Below, one piece after another: positions 24,840-33,293 of a stretch of 64,000 nt of DNA. Positions within the stretch are counted from its first letter, which is position 1, and every line of letters starts with the position of its first letter. The position numbers were made by a program, and so were the translations under genes. The DNA is taken from NCBI GenBank assembly GCA_963746465.1, contig CAVVAY010000013.1:434001-498000 (forward strand). Reading direction: 5' to 3'. Source of the DNA: CAVVAY01 sp963746465 (GTDB lineage Bacteria; Actinomycetota; Actinomycetes; JACCUZ01). The notes under the pieces are model-generated. The model was not told the origin of the DNA and did not search any database. It saw only the letters and a list, made by a program, of their open reading frames with translations.

Positions 24840-25775
24840 TCACTCACTCCCGGCAGTTGCACTGGCGAGCGCTTCCGCGCCACCGACGATCTCGCTGATC
24901 TCTTGGGTGATCTCGGCCTGGCGGGCCGCGTTGGCCTTGCGTGTGTAGTCCTTGATGAGCTCGGTGGCGTTGTCGGTCGCGGACTTCATCGCCCGACGGC
25001 GGGCCGCCAGCTCGGAGGCCGCCGACTGCAGCAGCGCGTTGTAGACCCGGCTCTCGACGTAGCGCGGCAGCAGCTCGTCGAGCACCGCCTCGGCCGAGGG
25101 CTCGAACTCGTAGAGCGGCAGAGCCCCGCCTTCCGGCTCCTCCTCCGTCTCCTCGATCTCCAACGGCAGCAGCCGACGGGTCACGGTCTTCTGGCTGACC
25201 ATGCTGACGAACTGGGTGTAGACGATGTGGATCTCGTCGACCCCGCCCTCGGAGTTGGGCGTGAGGAACGCCTCGATCACCGCGTCGGCGACCTCTTTCG
25301 CGTTGGTGTACGTCGGGCTCTCCGAGAAGCCGGTCCACTCCCCGGCCATCTCCCGGTTGCGGAACCGGTAGAAGCCCACACCCTTGCGTCCCACCACGAA
25401 CGGCACGACGTCCTTGTCGTGCTCGCGGAGCAGGGTGGACAGCCGCTCCCCCTCCTTGATCGCGTTGGAGGAGTAGGCGCCCGCCAGTCCGCGGTCGCTG
25501 GTGAGCAGCAGCAGGGCGGCGCGCGGCGGACCGTCGTCGACACCTTCCTGCTGGGTCGCAGGCACCGAGCCGGTCAGCGGATGGTCGACGTCGGAGAAGC
25601 TCGCGACCGCCGAGACGGCCCGGGTGATGGCCTCGGCGTAGGGCGTGGATGCCGCGACCCGCTGCTGCGCCTTGACGATGCGCGAGGCAGCGATCAGCTC
25701 CATCGCCTTGGTGATCTTCTTGGTCGAGTTCACCGACCTGATGCGTCGGCGGTAGACCCGCAGCTGGGAACCCAT
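24840..25775 (-). CDS. atpG: F1F0 ATP synthase gamma subunit
   Basis: A 311-residue rotor-shaft subunit. The N-terminal helix has the family signature RRRIRSVNSTKKITKAMELIAASRIVKAQ, the middle Rossmann-like domain contains LLLTSDRGLAGAYSSN, and the C-terminal helix reads RRRAMKSATDNATELI. An acidic insert (EIEETEEEPEGG) near residue 215 is typical of actinobacterial gamma subunits. The ATG is 2 bp after the atpA stop. Confidence 0.96.
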   Translation of the reverse strand: MGSQLRVYRRRIRSVNSTKKITKAMELIAASRIVKAQQRVAASTPYAEAITRAVSAVASFSDVDHPLTGSVPATQQEGVDDGPPRAALLLLTSDRGLAGAYSSNAIKEGERLSTLLREHDKDVVPFVVGRKGVGFYRFRNREMAGEWTGFSESPTYTNAKEVADAVIEAFLTPNSEGGVDEIHIVYTQFVSMVSQKTVTRRLLPLEIEETEEEPEGGALPLYEFEPSAEAVLDELLPRYVESRVYNALLQSAASELAARRRAMKSATDNATELIKDYTRKANAARQAEITQEISEIVGGAEALASATAGSE

Positions 25776-25777
25776 CG

Positions 25778-27430
25778 CTACTTCTTCGTCGCCGGCTTGC
25801 GGACGTGCTTCTTGATGGTCTCCTGCTCGACCTCGTCCTCGTCCATGGCGTCGACCGGCTCGTCGTTGACGAGCAGCTCCCCGGAGGAGGTCTCGAACTC
25901 CTTCTTGAAGCTCTCGACCGCATCCTCGAGGCCCGACGTCGCGTCGTCGGTCAGCTCCTTGGTCTCGGCGAGGGTGTCGACCAGCTCCTTGTGCTCGCGG
26001 CGCAGGTAGTCGAGCAGCTCGCTCTCGAAGCGGCGGATGTCCTCGACGGGTACGTCGTCGAGCTTGCCCGTCGTACCGGCCCAGATCGAGATGATCTGGT
26101 CCTCGACAGAGAACGGCGAGTACTGCCCCTGCTTGAGCAGCTCGACCAGCCGGGCACCGCGGGCCAGCTGGGACTTCGACGCGGCGTCGAGGTCGGAGCC
26201 GAAGGCCGCGAACGCCTCGAGCTCGCGGTACTGGGCCAGGTCCAGGCGGAGGCGGCCGGCAACCTTGCGGAGACCCTTGACCTGCGCCGAGCCGCCGACG
26301 CGCGACACCGAGACACCGACGTTGATCGCCGGTCGGACACCGGAGTTGAACAGGTCGGTCTCGAGGAAGCACTGGCCGTCGGTGATGGAGATGCAGTTGG
26401 TCGGGATGAACGCCGAGACGTCGTTGCCCTTGGTCTCGATGATCGGGAGCCCGGTCATCGAGCCGCCGCCCATCTCGTCGGAGAGCTTCGCGCAGCGCTC
26501 GAGCAGCCGTGAGTGCAGGTAGAACACGTCACCGGGGTAGGCCTCGCGGCCGGGCGGGCGACGCAGCAGCAGCGAGACCGCGCGGTAGGCGTCGGCCTGC
26601 TTGGACAGGTCGTCGAAGATGATCAGGACGTGCTGCCCGTCGTACATCCAGTGCTGGCCGATGGCCGAGCCGGTGTACGGAGCGAGGTACTTGAAGCCGG
26701 CCGGGTCGGACGCGGGCGAGGCCACGATGGTCGTGTACTCGAGCGCGCCGTTCTCCTCGAGCGCGGAGCGGATGCCCGCGATCGTGGAGCCCTTCTGGCC
26801 GATGGCGACGTAGATGCACTTGACCTGGCGCTTGACGTCGCCGGACTCCCAGTTGGCCTTCTGGTTGATGATCGCGTCCAGCGCCACGGCGGTCTTGCCG
26901 GTCTGCCGGTCGCCGATGATCAGCTGTCGCTGGCCGCGGCCGATGGCCGTCATCGCGTCGATGGCCTTGATGCCGGTCTGCAGCGGCTCCTTGACGCCCT
27001 GCCGCTGCACGACCGAGGGCGCCTGGGTCTCCAGCGCGCGCCGTGCGGACGACTCGATCTCGCCCTTGCCGTCGAGCGGGTTGCCCAGCGGGTCGACGAC
27101 CCGGCCGAGGAAGCCGTCGCCGACCGGCACCGAGAGGATCTCACCGGTCCGCCGGACCGGCTGGCCCTCCTCGATGCCGCGGAACTCGCCCAGCACGACC
27201 GCGCCGATCTCGCCGACGTCGAGGTTCAGCGCCAGGCCGAGGGTGCCGTCCTCGAACTCGAGCAGCTCGTTGGTCATCGCGGAGGGCAGGCCCTCGATCC
27301 GCGCGATGCCGTCACCGGCCTCGGTGACGTGCCCGACCTCTTCGCGCTCGGCGGCGTCCGGCTCGTAGGAGGCGACGAAGCGCTCGAGCGCGTCCCGGAT
27401 CTCCTCCGGCCGGATGGTGAGCTCGGCCAT
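25778..27430 (-). CDS. atpA: F1F0 ATP synthase alpha subunit
   Basis: A 550-residue non-catalytic nucleotide-binding subunit with P-loop GDRQTGKTAVAL, LIIFDDLSKQADAYR, and the alpha signature PAINVGVSVSRVGGSAQ. A ~45-residue C-terminal extension (VESFKKEFE then DEDEVEQETIKKHVRKPATKK) goes beyond the typical end; comparable tails occur in mycobacterial alpha, where they restrain ATP hydrolysis. It starts 2 bp after a 21-codon open frame whose 3' end contains its ribosome site (GGAAGAGG). Confidence 0.97.
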   Translation of the reverse strand: MAELTIRPEEIRDALERFVASYEPDAAEREEVGHVTEAGDGIARIEGLPSAMTNELLEFEDGTLGLALNLDVGEIGAVVLGEFRGIEEGQPVRRTGEILSVPVGDGFLGRVVDPLGNPLDGKGEIESSARRALETQAPSVVQRQGVKEPLQTGIKAIDAMTAIGRGQRQLIIGDRQTGKTAVALDAIINQKANWESGDVKRQVKCIYVAIGQKGSTIAGIRSALEENGALEYTTIVASPASDPAGFKYLAPYTGSAIGQHWMYDGQHVLIIFDDLSKQADAYRAVSLLLRRPPGREAYPGDVFYLHSRLLERCAKLSDEMGGGSMTGLPIIETKGNDVSAFIPTNCISITDGQCFLETDLFNSGVRPAINVGVSVSRVGGSAQVKGLRKVAGRLRLDLAQYRELEAFAAFGSDLDAASKSQLARGARLVELLKQGQYSPFSVEDQIISIWAGTTGKLDDVPVEDIRRFESELLDYLRREHKELVDTLAETKELTDDATSGLEDAVESFKKEFETSSGELLVNDEPVDAMDEDEVEQETIKKHVRKPATKK

Positions 27431-27432
27431 GT

Positions 27433-27498
27433 CTAGTCCTCTTCCGTCGTGTCGTCCGTGCCGCTGTCGCGGCGGAGCAGGTCAAGTGTGTGGTTCAT
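27433..27498 (-). CDS. Candidate 21-aa small ORF between atpH and atpA
   Basis: ATG at 27498 and TAG at 27433-27435 define a 21-codon frame (MNHTLDLLRRDSGTDDTTEED). It starts 3 bp after the atpH stop and ends 2 bp before the atpA start, so it tiles the intercistronic gap exactly. The C-terminal half is very acidic, and no good Shine-Dalgarno sequence precedes it. It could be a true microprotein, a translational-coupling device that keeps ribosomes moving from atpH to atpA, or chance. Function unknown. Confidence 0.4.
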   Translation of the reverse strand: MNHTLDLLRRDSGTDDTTEED

Positions 27499-27501
27499 GG
27501 C

Positions 27502-28317
27502 TCAGCCCACGAGCCGTCGGCGGGCTTCGTCCAGGCGGGCCACCACGGATCCGTCGATGACCTCGTCACCGATCTCGACCCGGATGCCGCCCACGAGGTC
27601 AGGGTCCAGCTGCACGTTGAGGTGCAGCTCGGCCCCGTAGATGCGGCGCAGCGCCGCGGCCAGCCGGTCGCGCTGCTCCTCGGTCAGCGGCACGGTCGCC
27701 GTCACGGTGGCGATCAGCCGGCTGCGCAGGTCGGCAGCCACCTGCCCGTAGACCTCGACCGAGCGGTCGAAGGTGCGGCCACGCGGAGCGACGACGGCCT
27801 GCCGGACGAGCCGGCGGGTCTCCTCGGTGACCTCGTCCCCGAGAAGGCCCTCGATGAGACCGGCCCGGTTCTCCACCGGGGCGGAGAGGTCGGCCAGCGC
27901 CGAGCGCAGCTGCGGGGCGCCGGCCACGATGCGGCTGACCCGGAAGAGCTCGTCCTCGACGGTGTCGAGGCGGCGTGCCTTGTTCGCGGCCGCAGCAACG
28001 GCCTCGACGGCGAGCAGCTCGACGGCGTCGACCAGGCCGCGAGGGGAGGACCACCGCGACCGCACCGCCCAGACGAGGACGTCGACAGCAGCGCTGCCCA
28101 CGCGGTCGCCGAGGACCGCCCGGGCCAGGCCGGCCCGGTCGTCGCCGCTGCGGGACGGGTCGGTGAGGGCGCGGCGCAGCCCGCTCTCGCGGTCGAGCAC
28201 CGCCGCCACGGCAAACAGGTCGTCGCCGAGGGCAAGCAGGTCGGAGTCGCCGGAGCGGATCAGCGCCCCCAGCGTCTCGCGCGCGGCCGCGAGCGATCCG
28301 CGGCTCGCACCCTGCAT
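27502..28317 (-). CDS. atpH: F1F0 ATP synthase delta subunit
   Basis: A 271-residue delta (OSCP) subunit: helical N-terminal domain with SAAVDVLVWAVRSRWSSPRGLVDAVELLA and a C-terminal DPDLVGGIRVEIGDEVIDGSV typical of the family. At 271 residues it is longer than the ~180 of most bacteria but normal for actinobacteria outside mycobacteria, where atpF and atpH are fused. The ATG at 28317 is preferred; an upstream in-frame GTG at 28332 would add five residues. It connects F1 to the peripheral stalk. Confidence 0.94.
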   Translation of the reverse strand: MQGASRGSLAAARETLGALIRSGDSDLLALGDDLFAVAAVLDRESGLRRALTDPSRSGDDRAGLARAVLGDRVGSAAVDVLVWAVRSRWSSPRGLVDAVELLAVEAVAAAANKARRLDTVEDELFRVSRIVAGAPQLRSALADLSAPVENRAGLIEGLLGDEVTEETRRLVRQAVVAPRGRTFDRSVEVYGQVAADLRSRLIATVTATVPLTEEQRDRLAAALRRIYGAELHLNVQLDPDLVGGIRVEIGDEVIDGSVVARLDEARRRLVG

Positions 28318-28344
28318 GCCCCCGCTATTCACCTGAGGCCCCCG

Positions 28345-28373
28345 CGAGATCGGGAGCGCAGCGAGCGATCTCG
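28345..28373. repeat. Stem-loop in the atpF-atpH gap
   Basis: CGAGATCG (28345-28352) and CGATCTCG (28366-28373) form a perfect 8-bp stem with a 13-base loop in the 66-bp spacer between the atpF stop and the atpH start. This is the only large gap inside the ATP synthase block apart from those around atpE. It may set mRNA stability or stoichiometry. Confidence 0.7.
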
Positions 28374-28383
28374 TGGTGATGGC

Positions 28384-28983
28384 TCATGGCTTCGTGCTCG
28401 CGTCGTCGGTCACCGAGGTGGCGCCTGCGTCGGCGCGGGACTCCAGCTCCTCGAGGAACCGGTCAACCACGCGCCGCTGGCGGGCGTCGTCCTCGAGCGA
28501 CTCGCCGACGATGCGGCCGGCCAGGTCGGTGGCCAGCGTGCCCACCTGCTGACGCAGCTGGTTGATCGCCTGCCCCTTGTCGGACTCGATCTGCTGGTGC
28601 GCCTGCTCGGTGAGCCGGCGCGCCTCGGCCTGGGCCTGCTCGCGCATCTCGGTGATGATCGCCGCGCCCTGCTCGCGGGCCTGCTCGCGCAGCCGGGCCG
28701 CCTCGTGCCGGGCGTCGGCGAGCTGCTCGCGGTACTGCGCGAGCGTCTCCTTCGCCTCCTCCTCAGCAGTCTTGGCCCGCTCCATGCCGCCCTCGATGGC
28801 GTCACGGCGCTCGGCGAAGGTCTTCTCGAACACCGGGAAGACCAGCTTGCGCAGGAAGAGGTAGAGCAGCGCGAAGGCGATGACGCCGACGATCAGCTCG
28901 GAGAGATGTGGCAGCAGCGGGTTCGGCTCCTCCTCAGCAGCGAGGAGCCTCGACGCGTGCAGCACGTGGCTGGAGAGGGTCAT
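28384..28983 (-). CDS. atpF: F1F0 ATP synthase b subunit
   Basis: A 199-residue peripheral-stalk subunit: a single N-terminal transmembrane helix (LSELIVGVIAFALLYLFLRKLVFPVF) after a short leader, then a ~140-residue charged coiled coil (AKTAEEEAKETLAQYREQLADAR). The C-terminal end EELESRADAGATSVTDD is the delta-contact region. It begins 11 bp after the atpE stop. Confidence 0.95.
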   Translation of the reverse strand: MTLSSHVLHASRLLAAEEEPNPLLPHLSELIVGVIAFALLYLFLRKLVFPVFEKTFAERRDAIEGGMERAKTAEEEAKETLAQYREQLADARHEAARLREQAREQGAAIITEMREQAQAEARRLTEQAHQQIESDKGQAINQLRQQVGTLATDLAGRIVGESLEDDARQRRVVDRFLEELESRADAGATSVTDDASTKP

Positions 28984-28994
28984 CTGTCGTCAGC

Positions 28995-29198
28995 TCAGAG
29001 CACGAAGGCGAGGCCGATACCGATGATGGCAAGCGCCTCGGCGAGGGCGAAGCCCAGGATCGCGATGCCCTGAAGCACACCGCGGGCCTCCGGCTGGCGG
29101 GCCACCCCGTTGATGTAGGCGGCGAAGATCAGGCCGATGCCGACGCCGGGGCCGATGGCCGCGAGGCCGTACCCGATCATGTTCAGGTTGCCGTCCAT
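28995..29198 (-). CDS. atpE: F1F0 ATP synthase c subunit
   Basis: A 67-residue hairpin of two transmembrane helices around the polar loop ARQPEA. The ion-carrying acid is Glu54 in helix 2 (GFALAEALAII). Helix 1 has the GxGxGIG packing motif (GPGVGIGLIF). No Na+-binding Gln/Thr set is evident, so proton coupling is likely. It sits between atpB and atpF as usual. Confidence 0.96.
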   Translation of the reverse strand: MDGNLNMIGYGLAAIGPGVGIGLIFAAYINGVARQPEARGVLQGIAILGFALAEALAIIGIGLAFVL

Positions 29199-29249
29199 TG
29201 CTGCGGGGTTCCTTTCCCTGTGGGGTGGTGCAGGTCGTGAAGAGATGGA

Positions 29250-30071
29250 TCAGTGTTCGTCAGCGAGCGCGCCGGCGATGTAGAGGGCGGAGAGCAGGAC
29301 GAAGACGTAGGCCTGCAGCACCTGAACGAACGCCTCGAAGAAGGTGAGGATGATCGAGAAGGCGAACGGCACGGCGCTCAGTGCCGCCAGCCCGCCGCCC
29401 TTCTCGACGAGGAGGTACTCGCCGCCCAGCACGGTCAGCAGCAGCACCAGGTGGCCGGCGAACATGTTCAGCGTGAGACGCAGGGTGAGCGTGATCGGCC
29501 GGATGATGACGGTCGAGAGGAACTCCAGCGGCGCCAGCAGGACGTAGATCGGCTTGGGCAGGCCCGGCGGGAACATCATCGCCTTGAAGTAGCCGACGAA
29601 GCCGTGCTTGCGGATGCCGACGTAGTTGAAGATCGCCCAGGAGATCAGCGCCAGGAACAGCGGGATCGCGATCTTCGCGGTGGCCGGCAGCTGCAGCACC
29701 GGGATGATGCCTGCGACGTTGAGCACGGCGATGAAGCAGAACAACGTCGTGAGGTAGGGGACGAACCTGCGTCCGTCACGGCCGATGGTGTCGCCGACGA
29801 TGTCGTTGCGCACGAAGCCGTAGATGCTCTCGCCGACGAACTGCATCTTGGCGGGCACGAGGGTCGCGCGGCGGGCGGCCAGGTAGAAGACCACAGCGAT
29901 CAGCAGTGACCCCAGCACGATGATGAGCATCGGCTTGGTGAAGAACGTGCCCTCGCCGAAGAGCGGCGGGAACTCGAAGTCCCTCGGCCCGGGAGCCTGG
30001 AACTCCTCTCCCTCGACCGCCTGGGCGACGTTGACCAGGTGCAAGGCGTCTCCATTTCCGGCGCGGTGCAT
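29250..30071 (-). CDS. atpB: F1F0 ATP synthase a subunit
   Basis: A 273-residue proton-channel subunit with five to six helices. The essential Arg lies in ITLTLRLTLNMFAGHLVLLL, and FVPYLTTLFCFIAVLNVAGIIPVL is another conserved span. The ATG at 30071 (MHRAGNGDALHLVN) is chosen; the longer upstream frame runs toward the atpZ gene without family similarity. Confidence 0.94.
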   Translation of the reverse strand: MHRAGNGDALHLVNVAQAVEGEEFQAPGPRDFEFPPLFGEGTFFTKPMLIIVLGSLLIAVVFYLAARRATLVPAKMQFVGESIYGFVRNDIVGDTIGRDGRRFVPYLTTLFCFIAVLNVAGIIPVLQLPATAKIAIPLFLALISWAIFNYVGIRKHGFVGYFKAMMFPPGLPKPIYVLLAPLEFLSTVIIRPITLTLRLTLNMFAGHLVLLLTVLGGEYLLVEKGGGLAALSAVPFAFSIILTFFEAFVQVLQAYVFVLLSALYIAGALADEH

Positions 30072-30105
30072 CAGGTGTGCGAAAGCTGAGCAAATCTCTT
30101 GGGGA

Positions 30106-30360
30106 TCAGTCCCTACTGTACCGGAGCCAAACCAGCCAGACTCCGGCGGCTGCCCCCACCACGATGCCGCCACCGACGAAGCCGCGGGTGCCGAGCCACC
30201 AGTCGAGCAGCCAGCCGATACCGCCGTAGAGGATCACTCCTCCGAGCAGGTAGCTGATGACGGCGTAGGGGTCGACGTCCCGCGCCGGAGGCGGCTCCGG
30301 CGCCTTTCCGGGGGGAACCCCGGTGACGCCGTCGTCACCGTCCCGCTGGCCCTCGACCAT
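30106..30360 (-). CDS. AtpZ/AtpI-like small membrane protein
   Basis: An 84-residue protein with two transmembrane helices (AVISYLLGGVILYGGIGWLLDWWLGT and GGIVVGAAAGVWLVWLRY) after a polar, Pro-rich N-terminus. The YLLGG..GGIGWLLD pattern matches the AtpZ/F1F0-gate family (PF09527), which helps c-ring assembly or Mg2+ handling. It lies between the AtpI-like gene and atpB. Confidence 0.8.
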   Translation of the reverse strand: MVEGQRDGDDGVTGVPPGKAPEPPPARDVDPYAVISYLLGGVILYGGIGWLLDWWLGTRGFVGGGIVVGAAAGVWLVWLRYSRD

Positions 30361-30376
30361 CGCGCGTCGGACCCTA

Positions 30377-30814
30377 TCAGCGCTCTGCGGGGTCCCGATC
30401 CGGCGGCAGATCGACCTCGACCACCGGCGGCCGCCACCGCAGCCACCGCCACACGGTCGCAGCGGTCCAGCCCAGTGCGACCGCGATGATCGTCAGACCC
30501 AGGACGTTCGCGTCGACGCCCGAGGACTCGATGACGACGGCGAACACGACCAGCAGGACGAGCACCTGCAGGGAGTAGCCCAGCAGCAGCATCAAGGCTC
30601 CGGTGCCCCGGCGTCCCTTGGCCACCTGGACCAGAGGCAGCTGTCCCAGCAGCAGGAAGCCGACAACCAGTACCCCACCCAGGCCGGCCGCGGCCAGACC
30701 TTCGGGTCCGGCCAGGACCGCACCGAGCACCATGCAGCCCATGCCGACGCCGACGGCGACCAGGACGGAGGGACCCAGCAGCGCCCGCACCCCCATCTCC
30801 CGGCGTACCGTCAC
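30377..30814 (-). CDS. atpI: ATP synthase I-like protein
   Basis: A 145-residue protein with four hydrophobic spans (VLVAVGVGMGCMVLGAVLAG, GLGGVLVVGFLLLGQL, LMLLLGYSLQVLVLLVVFAVVI and VLGLTIIAVALGWTAATVW). The pattern and the position directly before atpZ and atpB fit the AtpI family, a chaperone for c-ring assembly. The GTG at 30814 overlaps the stop of the upstream glycosyltransferase gene (GTGA); an internal ATG at 30796 is an alternative. Confidence 0.78.
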   Translation of the reverse strand: MTVRREMGVRALLGPSVLVAVGVGMGCMVLGAVLAGPEGLAAAGLGGVLVVGFLLLGQLPLVQVAKGRRGTGALMLLLGYSLQVLVLLVVFAVVIESSGVDANVLGLTIIAVALGWTAATVWRWLRWRPPVVEVDLPPDRDPAER

Positions 30815-31968
30815 GGCGTCTTCCCTCGCCGCAGCCCGGTGAAGGTGCCCTCGGCCCGGCGCAGCCGCGGGATGTTCATCGTGACCAGCACCGCGACGAC
30901 GATCACGACCGCGAGACTCGCCAGCAGCGGCGTCCGGTTCATGAACACGACGGCCGTGGACCCGAACGCGATAACCGACGACCACAGGTACATCACCAGC
31001 ACCGCGCGTGCGTGGCTGTGCCCGCGTTCGAGCAGCCGGTGGTGGAGGTGCTGCTTGTCCGGCGCGAACGGCGACCGGCCGGCCAGGGTGCGCCGGACGA
31101 TGGCCAGCACCACGTCGAGGAACGGCAGCGCCATCACGGCGATCGGCAGCACCAACGGCAGCAGCGCCGGCGCCAGGTCGGTGTCGACGGCGTTGGGCGC
31201 CACGGTGCCGGTGAGGGTGATGGTCGTCGATGCGAGCAGCAGGCCGATCAGCATCGAGCCGGAGTCGCCCATGAAGATGCGAGCAGGGCTGAAGTTGTGC
31301 GGGAGGAAGCCGACGCAGACGCCGATCAGCGCCGCCGCGATCACCCCGGGAGTGGTCGCACGGGTCAGGCTCTCGTTGACGGTGAGGATGTAGGAGAAGA
31401 CGAAGAACGAGGCCGCGGCGATGGCGACGATGCCGGCAGCGAGCCCGTCCAGACCGTCCACGAAGTTCACCGCGTTCACCGTGACCACGACGAGCACGAT
31501 GGTGAGAACGGTGCCCTCGACCGGGCCCAGCACGAAGGAGTTCGGGACCCCGTCGGAGGAGTCGCCGCCGAGGCCGCCCATCGGCAGGTAGAGCATCTGC
31601 ACCCCGCCGATCACCATGACGCCGGACGCGAGCACCTGCCCGGCCAGTTTGGTGAGGGCGTCCAGCTCCCACTTGTCATCAGCGATCCCGAGCAGGCAGA
31701 TCAGGACCGCGCCGGAGAGCAGCGCCAGCGTCTGCTTGCCGTCGCCGAGCCGGGGGCCGAGGAACGGCATCTGGGTGGCGACCAGGATTCCGGCCCCGAA
31801 GCCGGCGAGCATCGCGATGCCGCCGAGCCGTGGGGTGGGGATGGCGTGCACGTCCCGGTCGCGGACCGCCGTCATCGCACCCCAGCGCAGCGCGATGCGG
31901 CGGGCGACGGGGGTGAGCAGGTAGGTCACCGTCGCAGCCACGACCAGGGTGAGGAGGTATTCGCGCAC
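30811..31968 (-). CDS. rfe: Polyprenyl-phosphate GlcNAc-1-phosphate transferase (WecA/TagO family)
   Basis: A 385-residue, ~11-helix member of the PNPT family. Signatures are HAIPTPRLGGIAM, GIADDKWELDALTKLAGQ (Mg2+-binding Asp pair), VNAVNFVDGLDGLAAG, IFMGDSGSM and the C-terminal HLHHRLLERGHSHARAV. It links a UDP-activated N-acetylamino sugar (probably GlcNAc) to undecaprenyl or decaprenyl phosphate on the inner membrane face, starting wall arabinogalactan, teichoic or capsular glycans. Its place before atpI is conserved in actinobacteria. With the UDP-GlcNAc 2-epimerase at 37118 it gives a plausible amino-sugar glycan route. Confidence 0.9.
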   Translation of the reverse strand: MREYLLTLVVAATVTYLLTPVARRIALRWGAMTAVRDRDVHAIPTPRLGGIAMLAGFGAGILVATQMPFLGPRLGDGKQTLALLSGAVLICLLGIADDKWELDALTKLAGQVLASGVMVIGGVQMLYLPMGGLGGDSSDGVPNSFVLGPVEGTVLTIVLVVVTVNAVNFVDGLDGLAAGIVAIAAASFFVFSYILTVNESLTRATTPGVIAAALIGVCVGFLPHNFSPARIFMGDSGSMLIGLLLASTTITLTGTVAPNAVDTDLAPALLPLVLPIAVMALPFLDVVLAIVRRTLAGRSPFAPDKQHLHHRLLERGHSHARAVLVMYLWSSVIAFGSTAVVFMNRTPLLASLAVVIVVAVLVTMNIPRLRRAEGTFTGLRRGKTP

Positions 31969-31982
31969 GCTCCGTCGGCCGC

Positions 31983-33293
31983 CTACGCCGGGGTCGGGTA
32001 CGCCGGGTGGTCGGCGACCAGGGCTCCGACCGCCTCGGCGACCTCGGTGGCAGCGGATCCGTCGGTGTCCCGGACGGCGCGCCCGATCAGCGCAGCCACG
32101 TCCTTCATCGCCGGCTCGGTCATGCCCTGCGTGGTGACGGCCGCGGTCCCGACCCTGATGCCGGAGCCGACCATCGGCTTCTCGGGGTCGTACGGGATGG
32201 CGTTCTTGTTCAGCGTGATGCGTGCGGCGTCGCAGCGGGTCTCCGCCACCGCACCGGTGAGACCGGGGACCCCGGTTTCGCGAAGGTCGAGCAGCGCGAG
32301 GTGGGTGTCGGTGCCGCCGGAGACCGGGCGCATCCCCTCGGCGGCCAGGCCGTCGGCGAGCGCCCTCGCGTTGGCCACGACCTGCGCTGCATAGGTGCGG
32401 TACGCCGGCTGCAGGCACTCCCCCAGGGCAACCGCCTTGGCGGCCACGGCATGCATCAGCGGACCGCCCTGGAGGAACGGGAACACCGCCTTGTCGATCC
32501 TGGCCGCCAGCTCCGGCCGGCAGACGATCATGCCGCCCCGCGGACCGCGCAGCACCTTGTGGGTCGTGAACGTCACGACGTCGGCGTACGGCACCGGCGA
32601 CGGGATCGCTGCGCCGGCGACCAGGCCGATGAAGTGCGCCGCGTCGACCATCAGCCAGGCGCCGACCTCGTCGGCGATCTCGCGGAACCGGGCGAAGTCG
32701 ATCAGGCGCGGGTACGCCGTGGCGCCGGCGATGATCATCTTCGGCCGGTGCTGCAGCGCGAGGTCGCGGACCTCGTCGTAGTCGATCAGCTCGGTGTCGC
32801 GGCGCACCGTGTACGGCACCGGGGTGAACCAGGTGCCGGAGAAGCTGACCTTCGAGCCGTGGGTGAGGTGGCCGCCGTGCGGCAGCGACATCGCGAGCAC
32901 GGTGTCGCCGGGCTGGAGCAGCGCGGCGTAGGTGGCGAGGTTGGCGCTGGCGCCGGAGTGCGGCTGGAGGTTGACGTGAAGGTCGTCGGCCGTGTCACCA
33001 CTGCCGAAGAGCCGCTTCGCACGGTCGATGCCGATCTCCTCGGCCCGGTCGACCTCCTGGCACCCGCCGTAGTAGCGCCGGCCCGGGTAGCCCTCGGCGT
33101 ACTTGTTGGACAGCGTCGAGCCGAGCGCCGCCAGCACTGCGGGCGAGGTGAAGTTCTCGCTGGCGATCAGCTGCAGGCCGCCGCGCAGCCGGTCGAGCTC
33201 ACCGAGCACCACACCGGCGATCTCCGGGTCCTGCGCCTGCAGGGCGTCGAAGTCCGGGCCCCAGTAGGCCCGGCGGTCTCCGGAGGGGGTCAT
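31983..33293 (-). CDS. glyA: Serine hydroxymethyltransferase
   Basis: A 436-residue PLP enzyme converting serine and tetrahydrofolate to glycine and methylene-THF. Visible are the NKYAEGYPGRRYYGG substrate loop, LMVDAAHFIGLVA, and the PLP Lys in VVTFTTHKVLRGPRGG. It ends 14 bp before the sugar-phosphate transferase start and overlaps the tsaC stop by 4 bp (ATGA). It is full length. Confidence 0.95.
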   Translation of the reverse strand: MTPSGDRRAYWGPDFDALQAQDPEIAGVVLGELDRLRGGLQLIASENFTSPAVLAALGSTLSNKYAEGYPGRRYYGGCQEVDRAEEIGIDRAKRLFGSGDTADDLHVNLQPHSGASANLATYAALLQPGDTVLAMSLPHGGHLTHGSKVSFSGTWFTPVPYTVRRDTELIDYDEVRDLALQHRPKMIIAGATAYPRLIDFARFREIADEVGAWLMVDAAHFIGLVAGAAIPSPVPYADVVTFTTHKVLRGPRGGMIVCRPELAARIDKAVFPFLQGGPLMHAVAAKAVALGECLQPAYRTYAAQVVANARALADGLAAEGMRPVSGGTDTHLALLDLRETGVPGLTGAVAETRCDAARITLNKNAIPYDPEKPMVGSGIRVGTAAVTTQGMTEPAMKDVAALIGRAVRDTDGSAATEVAEAVGALVADHPAYPTPA

